Source of the DNA: Allium sativum
Taxonomy: Eukaryota > Streptophyta > Magnoliopsida > Asparagales > Amaryllidaceae
Length of the DNA: 64,000 nucleotides
NCBI GenBank assembly: GCA_030737875.1
Contig: CM060922.1
Span: forward strand, 304,349,456 to 304,413,455
Direction of reading: 5' to 3'
Within the stretch, counting starts at the first letter, position 1; each line of letters starts with the position of its first letter. The notes below the pieces were generated by a model. The model ran no database searches, was not told the DNA's origin, and was given only the letters and a program-made list of their open reading frames with translations. A program made the translations under genes and the position numbers. Shown in pieces: positions 1 to 11,944 of this stretch.

Positions 1-335
1 GACTATTTGAAAATTTGAATTGGACATATCTCGAAATCTACAATACAAAATCTAAAATTTTCTCCTTCTTTAGAAAATTATAATCAAATCGATCCGGACG
101 GTTCTTGTTTCACGGAATTCCGACTTAGAATGGATTATGTATATTCAGTTGAAGTTCAAATCGTAAATTACGAACTACCGCGTCGTTTCGAGCTCGTTTT
201 AATTATATTATAAATTATATATATTTGAACACCATTTTATAAAATAAATTCGTTATAAAATCCATTATATTCCAATAATATATAAAACAGATTTAAATAT
301 TCCGAGTAAATGGCAGAAAATTCTGGGATGTTACA
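1..335 (-). mobile_element. 5' end of a giant-LTR element (minus), cut by window edge
   Basis: Seen: read on the minus strand the segment begins TGTAACATCCC at 335, a Ty3/gypsy-style LTR start. Several blocks match the same part of the complete giant LTR that ends at 55928, including ggacatatct, attcagttgaagttcaaat-like text and cgaactaccgcg. Inferred: it is the start (U3 side) of a divergent LTR of the same family, oriented minus. The rest lies left of the window, so neither its length nor a TSD can be given. Confidence 0.7.
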
Positions 336-492
336 GCGGCTAGCACCTCATCACATCTTCTTCTCCTCAATTTGATTAAAGAGGTATACGCTCATGTGGA
401 TACCAGTAGAGGGTCAGCGCTTCGTCGAGCCTCTGATTTGATTGATCCAAACTACTTTAAGGCAACGATTCATCTATTTATTCATCAGGAAA
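336..492 (+). other. Orphan exon-like open segment next to LTR
   Basis: Directly after the LTR end, one plus frame stays open for 52 codons, up to a plausible splice donor (GTATGA at 493). The composition looks protein-like, with a leucine run and then charged residues, unlike the AT-rich surroundings. AT-rich intron-like sequence follows. I do not recognise the protein. It may be a cellular exon cut by the retroelement or a captured fragment. A chance ORF of this length cannot be excluded. Confidence 0.3.
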
Positions 493-1346
493 GTATGAAA
501 TTTTCGACCTGGATTGATTTTGATTTACTATTTTGCAAATAGATCTTACGTTTAAACTATTAAACTGTTCAATTTGGTGTCGATTAGATCTTAGAAACCC
601 ATCACAATATTCCTTTCATTTACCCTATTTGTAACCCCAATGTGTTCCTTCAAGTTTCAGGCATGTTTAGTATCCAAAAACCCCTTTTCATGTATCCAAT
701 TGGTGTCCTCAATTTTCTCATATATGTGGAAAAACATTACAATGTTCCCTTCCAAGCATAAGTTGAAACCCTAGCCATCACAAAGTAAGGTGTCATACTT
801 AAAGCGATGTATTAGTTCCCTACCAAAAGCATCATGCATAAACAACAGATTCGAAATCCCCTTTCTATAACTCTCTTTCTACTCCTTCCACGATGTCAAA
901 AGTAATCATGGTAAAACCCTATGATAACAAAGAGCAAGAAAAAATGCAAGCAAACAAGCATAAGATAAACATTCTCACACAAGTTTTTTTTGAAATAGGG
1001 CTATCGTTTAAACCTACTCCTTCGATTCCGTTGAAGGGTACAGAGGAGATAACCCTTGATTCCATAAATCCATTATTTATAAATTAACCCTTTCTCTTTG
1101 ACGAAGGAAAGTGAGATGAAAACATCCCTTACTTTATAAAATAAAGTCTAACAATCCCTTTTAGAATCTTTGGTAGACGCTGAGGCAATAGCCTCTAAGC
1201 TTATTTAAAACATAAGGGATAGCCCCCGTTTTTCTCTTTAATTTAAGGTTTCGAAAATAACCTTTTCGACACAGTCAAGAGGCTAGAAGGCGGAAACCTC
1301 TAAGTTAAATTATGGTTTCAAAATGGGATCCTTTTGACACAGTCAC
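493..1346. other. Non-coding; intron-like sequence, then degenerate palindromic repeats
   Basis: No credible coding frame. From about 1170 there are degenerate repeats built on short inverted motifs (gaggcaatagcctc, ggcggaaacc, cgacacagtcaa). The same style resumes at 11945 on the other side of the inserted Tekay element. This stretch is therefore probably the distal part of the older LTR listed at 11945-13378. The exact start of that LTR was not found. Confidence 0.45.
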
Positions 1347-2543
1347 TGTGACACCCCACGTCCGTTAATGTCACTCTTCATTAGAATGCGTTAAGTTTCA
1401 TGAAGCATTATAGGTAAACAGAAACAGAAACATTACAAGATAGATATAAAATAACAACGGAATTTAAAACTTTATTAAACAGAAAAGATCATGGTCCAAA
1501 TCATAGTTACATCATAAGTTTGAAATATAGAAAACCCATTACATCAGCTTAAAACTTTTGTCTTGTACTAAAATCATCAGAGTACAGTAATGAAAGAAGC
1601 ATAGTTCCCCATAAATATAGCCATATCAGAGAAGGCAGGAAATCAAAGTGGTACATCTAAGTAGCTCCAAGTAGAATGAAAGAGAGAATCCAAATCAAGC
1701 CTGAGTATTCCCACCCTGAGAACCTGGGAGGGAAATGGAAGAGAGAGAAGAGGAAACAAAATGGGTCAGACATAAAGTCTGGCAAGTCAAGTTACTTTTA
1801 GCATATAAATAAGTAAAAGCATCATGACAAGCATATAAACTAGATGATAGAGATAACAACATCATAAGGCAGGTATAACAGACCGAGAAGGGTAAACTGA
1901 ATAAACATGACGGAGTATATTGCACTTCTCAATTACTTTTCTCTGTACCGATAATAGCATAACAAGAACAAGATGATCCCAACTAGAATAGAATGGTAGA
2001 CTTAGATGTACTTCTAGTAGCAGGTTTTAGCCCAACAAGAATAACAGGTAGCCCAACAGGAATGACAGGTGTAACACCCAACAAGAAGGCTCCCAAAAAG
2101 CGAGACTAGATGTACCCTAATTACTACCCCCAATCGATTGACTCCTTATCCCGTAGATACCCTGTGCTGGCCCCACGGTAGGATGTATTACGTCCTAATC
2201 CGTTATTTTTAGGATGTGCACATCCATATCTATTGATGTCACAACGTCATAATTTCCTCTAGAAAACCGGACCTATGCACGCACATGACCCCGTCGGAAT
2301 GCGCCATCAACACCTTCACACAAGTGACCTTTTATAATCAGCTTAGTAAGCGAGCCCCCACCCCGACCTAGTTCAGAGTAGTCGTTTGATACCTATATGG
2401 GTTACTGACTGAAACAAATCCCACACAACTAATGATACAAGCTTCCCTCCTAGTCTTACATCCCCACTACTAGGATTTTAATAGGTTATACCTACGGTTT
2501 GCATAACCCCCATATGTAAAACAGGTTAAGTTTGTCGGGTATG

Positions 2544-2589
<46 letters not shown>

Positions 2590-4135
2590 ATCCGCCCCCA
2601 CAAATTTAACTTAACCCCAAAACCATTCAAGCAAGTTTACTTAAGCCCAAACCAATCGTTTACTTAACCCCTAGTCAATTTACTAGGTTCATGTAACACC
2701 CCACAGATTTAAATAGGTTACGTATTACAGGTTAACAAGTTATCCATTTATGGCTTATTAATGGACTAGACCTCTCACATAAAGTCTACTACTTGTGGAT
2801 GCTGGATATGCCGGGTGGTTCCGGGAATATTTCTACCACATGTCGGACTTAACCTCGTGCCTTAGCATTATTATATGTACATTTATGCACTCAGCCCCTC
2901 ACATTAGATTACCCACTTGTGGACGTTGGATTTGCTGGGCGGTTCCGGGTAGACTTCTACCACAAGTGTAATCTAACCTCGTGTCGAAGTACGGTTAAAG
3001 TTTCAAATTACTGTAAATCTAGGCATGTTCATTACTAACCAATTTTCATGTTTATCCAAGATTATGCCCCAAATCCCAGTTCGATTCACAATACAAGTTA
3101 TGCCCCCAAATTAAAGTTTTAGATCAAGGTATAAATAATGCCCAAATCCCAATCATGTTTTAATATAAGTCATTCCCCAAATTAACATTCCCTATCGTTC
3201 CCAATTTAATGCGCTCGCATATTTCAGCAATAGCCCTAGGCTCTAAGGTAGCCTGGCTATAAAAATAAAAAGGGAAGGAGGGAGAGAAGAGAACATGAAT
3301 AAGAATAGTAACAAAATAGAACAATATGTCAGAAATGGGCATACTAACTGAATGGGCACATGGTGATAGAAATAGGCATAACGTAAGAATGCGCATATGA
3401 TTATGAACTTAGGCATGATAACAAAACAGGCATATCATGAATAAGCATATGAGAACTAATCCGCAGATTAGGTGAACAAGTAATAACAGATATGATTAGT
3501 TATGATTCAAGTTATTAACAGGTACTGATTTAGATCCAACTTATGAACATGTCAGGGTTAATTTTTACATGTTTACATCTAAAAATAACATAGACTCACT
3601 ATGACTGGATCTAAAGAACAGAGAAGTGATTGTTGATGTCGTAGCACACATCCTTGAATAACTAGTTGTTGAAGAAGAATAGGCTATTTTAATCTGAGTT
3701 GGGGCAGCACCTCGTTATCTCCATTGTTTTTTCTGAATAAAAACAATGAGAATGAGATCCTATATATAGCCTAAGGCCAACGAATCATGCTAAGAAATGT
3801 GTTCAGGTTCAAGGTAGGAATCTGCCCAGATCTCCACAGGGTCGACCCCATAGGGGACGGGGCCGACCCCAACAGGCCGATTACCCCCCTTATCCCGCTA
3901 TTTGATTTTGAATTTTGAATCTATTTTGTTTATATTTAAATGGCTCATATGTGTATAAACTTCAAACCTTAATATCTTTTAATATGATGTCTGTTTTGCG
4001 CAAACTCGGAGTCTATCTTAAGCAGAATTCTGAGACAAATGCAATGGTGCAGTCCGTTTTACCTAATTCCCAATACCTACTTAAGTATTCTTTAGTTTAT
4101 CGTTATAGTGTTCTTGAAAATTACGGGGTGTTACA
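1347..4135 (-). repeat. 3' LTR of Tekay copy 1
   Basis: 2,789 bp, matching 9184-11944 throughout. It contains a (AC)n(AT)n microsatellite (2543-2589) and two diverged copies (about 2755-2880 and 2885-3000) of a block carrying ggttccggg and 'acctcgtg', each bounded by complementary 'aagtct/gactt'-like arms. Its inner edge abuts the PPT. Confidence 0.9.
2543..2589. repeat. (AC)n(AT)n microsatellite
   Basis: About 11 AC units followed by about 12 AT units inside the 3' LTR. The other LTR has only a short AT run, so the AC tract changed after insertion or was lost there. Confidence 0.95.
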
Positions 4136-4145
4136 TTCTCCCCGA
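4136..4145 (-). promoter_or_regulatory. Polypurine tract of Tekay copy 1
   Basis: The minus strand reads a purine run (GGGGAGAA) immediately before TGTAACACC of the 3' LTR. This is the expected plus-strand primer of reverse transcription. Confidence 0.85.
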
Positions 4146-4739
4146 CTTATAGGATTTCGTCCCAGAAATCTCCAAGTCAAGAAGATTGTATATCCTAACA
4201 TTCATCATCCGTCTACTCATCCACCAATCACATGCATCCATTGTCCTTAAAGATTTCTAATGCTTATATGAACATATGCATAGGTGTGTGTATATGTTCC
4301 TATAAAAATGAGAAAGATAAGACAGTCTACTGATTTAGTCAACCTCCTTAATGCAATGCATGTTAGTGTCATGAATTCAACGCATATGCAAATAATCCTA
4401 CTATAACATGTAAATTCTATATGTGTGCACAATCATTCATCCAAATGCAACATCCATATAATGATACACCCACTTTCATCCATTAAAAGAAGAAAAATAT
4501 GCACACACATCCATATGCAGTATGAGAGTGATTGGGCCGATATAGTGCTTAATATGTGTGTATATGCATCCACAAGCAACCACTAGCAAACACTTGCATC
4601 CATCAAACATATGCTTCAAACACATGTTTACATCCATGGGTTCCTTACCTAGAGGTAGAAGATTCGATCGATAGGATATACTTAAACGATAGAAACAAGT
4701 ACGAATAAAAGCTTTCGAAAAAGAAGTTAAGAACATACC

Positions 4740-6105
4740 TTTGAAAAGAAAAGGGTTCAAAGCGTGAATCTTGTCTTCAGTCTCCCAAGTTGCATTCTCG
4801 GGGTCTTCACCCCACTGAAATTTCATTAACTTGACCGCTTGGTTGCGTATCTTCTTAACCTATGATCCAAGAATAACAGTAGGAACTCATATAACTATCG
4901 CCCCTATTCAACCTCTACTTCCTCAACCATACTCGGCTCAACAACTTCTGCGGTATTATGCAAACACTTTCATAAATGAGAAACATGGAAAACATCTTGA
5001 GCACCGGACAGTCTCTTAGGTAGCTTTAATCTATAGGCTATTTGGCCAATCCTTTCTTTTATGGGAAATGGTCCTACAAATCTTGGTGCCAATTTTGTTC
5101 AGATCCAAAACGAACCACATTCCTCAAAGGTGATATCTTGATGAAAACCATGTCTCCTACTTCAAAGTCAATATCGGTCCTTCTCTTATCTGCATAAGAA
5201 TTCTGCCTATCCTGATCTGTCTTCATGCGCCTTCGAATAAGATCAATATTTTTCGAAGTCTCCCTAATAATCTCAGGTCCAAGTAGAAGCCTTTCTGTAG
5301 ACTCCCACCAACAAGTTGTTGATCTACAGGGTTGTCCGTACAATGCTTATAAGGGTACCATGCCAATGCTAGCTTGATAACTATTGTTGTAGGTGAACTC
5401 TACTAAAGGAAGATGCTCTTCCCAGGTCGCTCTGAAGTCTAGGATACACAGTCTTAAAAGATCCTCAATAACTCTATTCACCCTCTACGTCTGTCCATCG
5501 GTCTGCGGGTGATAAGCGGTGCTCAAACACAACTGTGTACCTAATGCCACTTATAAGCTTCTCCAACCAATACTGGAAGGTACGCCATGTAGAAGACCTA
5601 TCTCACGAAGATAAACTGCTGCCAACCATGCTGCCATCCTCTTACTCTTAACAGTAATGAAATGAGCGCTCTTAGTAAGCCTATCAACTACAACACAAAT
5701 ACTGGTGTTGCCTTTCCTCGATCTAGGTAAACCATCAATGAAATCCATAAAAACACTCTCCCATTTCCACTGTGGGACTTCCAAAGGATGAAGTAAACCA
5801 CCGGGCTTCCTTTGCTCAGCCTTGACTTGCTGGCAGATCAAACATCTAGAAATGAACTCCGCTACATTTTTCTTCATCCCTGCCCAAAAGAAAACCCTCT
5901 TCATATCTCTATATATCTTATCACCGCCTCGATGGATAGTCATCCTAGAATGATGGGCTTCCTCAAGGACTGTCTTCAACAAACTCCCAACCCATGGAAC
6001 ACAAAGCCTTCCATCTCGTCGCAACCATCCACTATCATCCGTGGAATATCTACTGAGGTGATTAGAAGTCTCCCCTTTATTGAGCCTATCCAAGATATCC
6101 GCTGG
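4740..6105 (-). pseudogene. pol: Integrase and chromodomain of Tekay copy 1 (deleted core)
   Basis: The HHCC zinc domain is visible (HHSRMTIH ... CLICQQVKAEQ), then DFIDGLPRS with the first catalytic Asp. At about 5570-5555 the protein jumps from GVPSSI to WRSL. The segment that normally carries the second catalytic Asp (SDRD) is missing, apparently by a short in-frame deletion. Beyond a stop at 5551, pieces of the core and C-terminal domain continue (YHPQTDGQT, FTYNNSYQ, GPEIIRETS, GDMVFIKISPL, FHVSHL). A chromodomain end follows near 4862-4740 (KFQWGEDPENATWETED). Confidence 0.87.
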
Positions 6106-6878
6106 CTATGGGTCATCTTGCTGTGAAGTTCCTATTTGATCCAATAGAGTAGGTCGCACCTCTGATGATTCCAATAAACCAGGTGTGAAATTGATGGAGG
6201 GTCTAAAATCAAAAGTCGATATATACTCCAAGCTCTGTCTCTCTACAAATAGAGGAATGAAGCTCATCCTCCACCTACTCAATGCATCCGCCACCACATT
6301 ACCCTTACCAGGGGTATAAGCTATCTCAAAGTCATAGGACGCTAGGAACTCCATCCATCTTTGTTGCCTCAAATTGATACCCTTATGCGAGAGCAAGCAC
6401 TTGAAAGATTTATGATTGGTGTACAACTCGAACTTCTCTCCAAGTAGATAATGGCACCAAGTCTTAAGCGTGAATACTATGGCAGCTAACTCTAGGTTAT
6501 GTGTAAGGTAGTTCTTCCCATGAACTCTTAATTGTCTACCTCCATAACATACTACCCTTCCCTCTTCTATCAGAACCACACCAAGCCTTGTACCACATGC
6601 ACCAGTGTATACTGTGAACACCTTGTTCCCATCTGGCAAAGTCAAGACCGGGGCTGTTGTCAGAGCCCTCTGCAGTCGTCGAAAAGCATCCTCACAGTCT
6701 ATACCCCAGGAAAATATCAGATTCTTCTTTGTTATTCTGGTGTGTAGGGCTGCTATCTTTACGAAGTCCTTAATGAACTTCCTATAATAGCCCGCTAAAC
6801 AAAGGGAACTCCTCACCTCCATTGCATTCTTTGGAATCAGCCAATCTTGAACTGCAACTACCTTTGCGGGATCTACTG
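6106..6878 (-). pseudogene. pol: RNase H of Tekay copy 1 (active site lost)
   Basis: The fold is evident from [12 protein letters not shown] (RT thumb/connection), [34 protein letters not shown] and NHKSFKCLL. Key acidic residues are changed: YTGACG replaces YTDASG, and TNHKS replaces TDHKS. The enzyme would be inactive. The domain ends at a stop near 6106 and continues in frame into the integrase. Confidence 0.87.
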
Positions 6879-8099
6879 CTATCCCTTCCTAGAGACCACA
6901 TGCCCTAGAAATCTCACTTCTTCTTTGTAGAAATGACATTTGGAGAATATTGCCTTAAGCTGGTGCGCACAGAGAGTTTTCGAAACCTCCCTTAAATGTC
7001 GGGCATGCTCTTCCTTGTTCTTCAAGAAAATCAAGATGTCATTAATAAAGACCTCAACAAGCATATTTAGGACCTCCCAAAACACCCTACTCATTAGATC
7101 CTCAAAATAGGCGGGCGCACTCAACTCAAAAGGCACGACGAGCCACTCGAAGAAACCATCTGGAGTTCTAAAAGTTGTCTTCTCTATATTGTCCTCGGCC
7201 ACCCTCAACTGATGAAACCCCGTGGCCAAGTCTAACTGAGAGAAAAAAGATGCACCAACAAGATGGTCAAACAAATCACCTATCCTCGGAAGTGGGTGCC
7301 TGTTTTTCTTAATGAGCTTATTCAACTCTCTGTAATCCACACATAAGCGAAGCGAACCATCCGCCTTAGTGGCGAATACTATTGGAGCACCCCATTCAGA
7401 CATGCTTTACCTAATAAACCCTTTCTCAAGCAGGTCCCCTACTTGCTTGTTGAGTTCCCTCCTTTCTCTTGGAGCAATATGGCGCACTAGTAATGCAATT
7501 GGCTTTGCATTGTCCACCAAGTATATACGGAAACCAATCTCGTGCCTCGAAGGTAAACCCCGAACCTCCTCAAAAACATCAGAATACTCACTTACTACTA
7601 GTACATATCATAAGCCATTGATAGATGCATCAAGAGACTCTAGGAAACTAAGCATGACAGACCCTTTAGGGTCACAAGAAATCTCGAGAGTCCTCCTATG
7701 GAAAGTCAAAAGTCTAACGACCCTCCTCTCACGATCCAGAATGGCACCATATATGGCTAGCCAATCCATCCCTAGAATCAAACCATAGCCCATGTAACCC
7801 AGCACATATGTGTCGCATTCAAACTCGACGCCCAACACAGATATTCTCAAACCCCAAAAAATCATAGACAAATGAGTCATCCCCCCTATGGGGTTTGAGA
7901 CAACAACAGGATCCAAAACCATACTAGCACTAAGGTGTAGAGACTCAACCACTAAATCATATATAAAAGAATGTGAAGTGCCAGAATCAAAAAGAGTTCT
8001 AACAGGATGATTGGAAAGAGAAATAAAACCTTCAACAGAAACTTTCCTACCTCTGTCTGGTACATTGGCCACGAGAGCATACACCTGCCCTCTAGAAGA
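6879..8099 (-). pseudogene. pol: Protease and reverse transcriptase of Tekay copy 1 (broken)
   Basis: Protease: the aspartic site reads LFDSGTSHSFI, the DSG form usual in plant gypsy elements, in a frame running to 7608. Stops occur at 7608 and just before 7403. RT is recognisable at 7403-6879 by SEWGAPIVFATK, LRLCVDYRELN and FFSQLDLATGFHQ. The catalytic box reads FINDIL where FxDD is expected, so the first Asp of the pair is Asn. A frameshift near 6885 separates RT from RNase H. Confidence 0.88.
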
Positions 8100-9063
8100 T
8101 CTTGCCCTTTGGCCTTGTCCTTGCTTCTTCGGGAACTCCCTAGAATAGTGTTTGACCTCTCCACAATAGAAACAAGCATTCTTCTTTCTTTTGTAGTCTT
8201 TGACCAAATAACCCTCACGTCAGCATTTATGACCTTTCCTCTTAAATCGAGCTTTTTCATTCTTTCCGCGCTTCTTCTATTGTTGTTGTTGTGCTTTCTT
8301 GGGCCACGCTTTCTTGGGCCGTGTTTCCTTAATCTTAGCCTCTTTCTTTCTACCTTTATCTTCTTCGTGCATCAATGCCATATCAATGAGTTTCTCAAAA
8401 GTTACTCCCATCGGATTAGTTCTCATATGCCTATTCCTGATAAGTCCTTAATCTAGCAAACCTCAAAGCTTTCTTGTGCAGGGTATTCACTAACTCCAAA
8501 CCAAACCTCGCCAATTGATTGAATTTATTAACATACTCTTTAACAGACATGGCCCATTGCTTAAGTGCCAAAAACCTTTCCATTTGCATACTTTGCTCGG
8601 CTTGATAAAAAAACTTCATTTCGAATCTCTGTCGGAAATCATCCCAAGTCTCCACTGGATGCTCTACGTGTGTCACTTCCCACCAGAATGAAGCCTCATC
8701 TTTCAGCTGCCAGCCGGCCAACAGAATCTTCCTACGGTCAATAACCTCAAAAATCTCAAATAAATCCTCCATCTCTTTAAGCCAATTCCTTGCTTCTACA
8801 AAAGTCTCAGTTCCTCGGAATGGCTTCCCTCCCATAGCACAGAAGTCCTTACATATCTTAGAGAAGTTTTCTACTCACGGAGGGGGGAGAGGAACAACGG
8901 CTGCACCTGGAGGAGGGGAGTCTGCTTGGCCTCCAGCAGGCGCCGTAGCCTCAAGATACCTACGGAACCAAGCTAGTATCGAAATTCCCTCGAGAAGAAT
9001 CTGTTCCCCAGATATGCTGAAAAAGAAAAGAAAAAGGGATTCAAATAGAGAATCGAAAGACAT
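8100..9063 (-). pseudogene. gag: gag of Tekay copy 1 (broken)
   Basis: A capsid-type domain is clear around 8835-8431, with motifs such as WLKEMEDLF, WWEVTH, FRQRFEMKFF and LARFGLELV. Upstream, the same frame extends to 9063 but is cut by a stop at 8875-8877. Near 8440 a frameshift moves the reading to another frame. A zinc knuckle follows at about 8174-8133 (CFYC....HYSREF), in which the last cysteine of CX2CX4HX4C is replaced by Phe, so zinc binding is probably lost. It cannot make functional Gag. Confidence 0.85.
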
Positions 9064-9169
9064 TCCATATGGCTTTAGGGAATATGTTTTTCAAAACAGA
9101 GTTTTCTTTTCTTTTAAGACCTTTTTGAAAATAATTTTCAAAATCTTTTATCCGATATGGTAACCTTCA

Positions 9170-9181
9170 GCTCTGATACCA
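9170..9181 (-). promoter_or_regulatory. Primer-binding site, initiator tRNA-Met
   Basis: The minus strand reads TGGTATCAGAGC two bases inside the 5' LTR. This is the standard plant PBS complementary to the 3' end of initiator tRNA-Met, and it fixes the element's orientation. Confidence 0.92.
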
Positions 9182-9183
9182 AA

Positions 9184-11944
9184 TGTGACACCCCACGTCC
9201 ATTAATGTCACTCTTTATTAGAATGCATTAAGTTCTGTGAAGCGTTATAGGTAAAAAGAAACAGAAACATTACAAGATGGATATAAAATAACAACGGAAC
9301 TGTATTAAACAGAAAACGTCGTGGTCCAAAACATAGTTACATCATAAGTCTGAAATACAGAAAACCCATTACGTCAACTAAAAACTTCTGTCTTGCACTA
9401 AAATCATTAGAGTACAGTAATGAAAGAAGCATAGTTCCCTATAAATATAACCATATCAGTAAAGACAGGAAATCTAAGTGGTATATCTAAGCAGCTCCAA
9501 ACAGAATGAAAGAGAGAATCCAAATCAAGCCTGAGTATTCCCACCCTGAGAACCTGAGGGGAACGGAAGAGTGAGAAGTGGAAATAAAATGGATCAAACA
9601 TAAAGTATGGCAAGTCTAGTTACTTTTAGCAAATAAATAAGTCAAAGTACCATGACAGACAAATAAACTGGATGAGAGAGATAACAACATCATATGGCAG
9701 GTATAACAGATTGAGCATGATAAACAGGATAAACATGACGGAGTATGTCGCTCTTCTCTAGTACTTTTCTCTGCACCGATACTAGCATAACAAGAACAAG
9801 ATGATCCCAATTAGAACAGAATAGTAGACTTAGGTGTACTTTTAGCAACAGGTTTTACCCCAACAAGAATAACAGGTAGCCCAACAAGAATGACAGGTGT
9901 TACATCCAACAAGAATAACAGGCTCCCAACAAGCAAGACTAGATGTACCCTAATTACTACCCCCTGGCTCCCTATCCCGTAGATACCCTATGCTAGTTCC
10001 ACAGTAGGATGTATCACTTCCAAAAGCGGCAACCCGTTATTTTCAGGATGTGCACAACCATATATACTGATGTCACAACGTCTTAATTTCCTTAAGAAAA
10101 CCGGACCCATGCACGCACATGACCCCGTGAAATGCTCCATCAACACCCTCACACAAGTAACCTCTTATAATCATCTCAGTAAGCGTGCCCCGACTCCGAC
10201 CTAGTTCGGAGTACTCGTTTGATACCTATATGGGTTACTGACTGAAATGAATCCCACACAACAAATGATACAAGTTTCCCTACAAGGCTTGCATCCCCAC
10301 TACTAGAATTTTAACGGTTATACCTACAGTTTACATAGCCCCCATATGTAAAACAGGTTAATTTTGGTGGGTATATATATATATATATATATATAACCTG
10401 CCCCCACAGATTTAACAAGATTAACCTAACCCCACTAATTCAAGCAAGTTTACTTAACCCCAAATAAATTTAACAGGTTCATTTAACCCGCCAATAGATT
10501 TAAACAGGTTAAGTATTACAGGTTAACAAGTTATTCATTTATGGCTTATTAATGGACTAGACCTGTCATATTAAGTCTACTACTTGTGGATGCCGGATAT
10601 GTCGGGCGGTTCTGAGCAGACTTCTACCACAAGTTGGACTTAACCTCGTGTCTTAGCACCGTTACATGTACATTATGCACTCGACCCCTCATATTAGATT
10701 AGCCACTATTGGATGCTGGATTTGTCGGGTGGTTCCGGGTAGACTTCAACCAGAAGTGCAATCTAACATCGTGTCGAAGTGCGTTTGCAGTTTCTAATTA
10801 CTGTAAATCTAGGCATATTCATTATTAATTAGTTTTGATGTTTATCCAAGATTATGCCCTAAATCCCAATTCGATTCATGATACAAGTTATGCCCCCAAA
10901 TTAAAGTTTTAGATCAAGGTATAAATTATGCCCAAATCCCAATCATGTTTGAATATAAGTCATACCCCAAATTAACATTCCCCATTGTTCCCAACTTCAT
11001 GCGCTCGCATATTTCAGCGAGAGGCCTAGGCTAGAAGGTAGCCTGGCTACAAAAATAAAAAGGGAAGAAGGAAGAGAAGAGAACATGAATAAGCATAATA
11101 ACAAAACAAGCATAATATGTCAGAAATAGGCATATGGTGACAGAACTAGGCATAATGGCAGAATGGGCATATGATTAAGGATTTAGGCATGATAACAGAA
11201 TATGCATATGAGAACTAATCATTAGATTAGGTGAACAAATAATAGCATATCTGATCAGTTATGATTCAAATTATTAACAAATACTGATTTAGATCCAACT
11301 TATGAACATGTCAGGGTTACTTTTTACATGTTTACATCTAAAAATAACATAGACTCACTATGACTAGATCTAAAGAACAGAGAAGTGATTGTTGATGTCA
11401 TAGCACAGATCCTTGAATACGTATAACTTTTTGTTGAAGAAGAACATGCTATTTTAATCTGAGTTGGGGCAGTACCTCGTTGTTTGCATTGTTTTTGGTG
11501 AACAAAAACAATGAGAATGAGGTCGTATATATAGCCTAGGATCAACAAATCATGCTCTGAAATGTGTCCAGGTTCAAGCCAGGAATATGCCCAGATCTCC
11601 GTGGAGTCGACCCTGGGTCGACACCCCTGTGGAGGGGTCGATTCATCGGTTGGCACGCATAGGGGACATGATCGACCCCTAACGGGCCGATTTCTCCCTT
11701 ATCCCGCTGTTTGATTTTGAATTTTGAATATTTTTTGTTTATATTTAAATGGCTAATATGTAAATAAACTTCAAACCTTAATATCGTCTTCATACGATGT
11801 CCGTTTTACACAAACTCAGAGTCTATCTTAAGCATAATTCTGAGACGAATACAATGGTGCAATTCATTTTACCTAGTTCATAATATTTAGTTAAGTATTC
11901 TTTAGTTTATCATTATATGTTCTTGAAAATTACGGGGTGTTACA
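9184..11944 (-). repeat. 5' LTR of Tekay copy 1
   Basis: 2,761 bp. It should carry the element's promoter in the U3 part near 11944. The AT microsatellite at about 10373-10395 is shorter than in the 3' LTR and lacks the AC tract. The same duplicated block is found at about 10550-10790. Over the first 160 bp I see roughly a dozen differences from the 3' LTR. Confidence 0.9.

Larger units (their letters stand above)
1347..11944 (-). mobile_element. Ty3/gypsy chromovirus, Tekay/Del type, copy 1
   Basis: Complete architecture on the minus strand: 5' LTR 9184-11944, iMet PBS, gag, protease, RT, RNase H, integrase, chromodomain-like end, PPT, 3' LTR 1347-4135. LTRs start TGTAACACCCC and end GGGGTGTCACA in element sense. 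LTRs of about 2.8 kb and a C-terminal chromodomain fit the Tekay/Del clade. The LTRs differ at many positions by eye, and the ORFs carry stops and frameshifts, so the copy is old and dead. The flanking 5-mers (gtcac and ggcat) do not form a clear TSD. Confidence 0.9.

Noticed and set aside
6532..6747. Plus-strand ORFs across the Tekay copy 1 pol region
   Set aside because: Shadows of the minus-strand RNase H and integrase frames.
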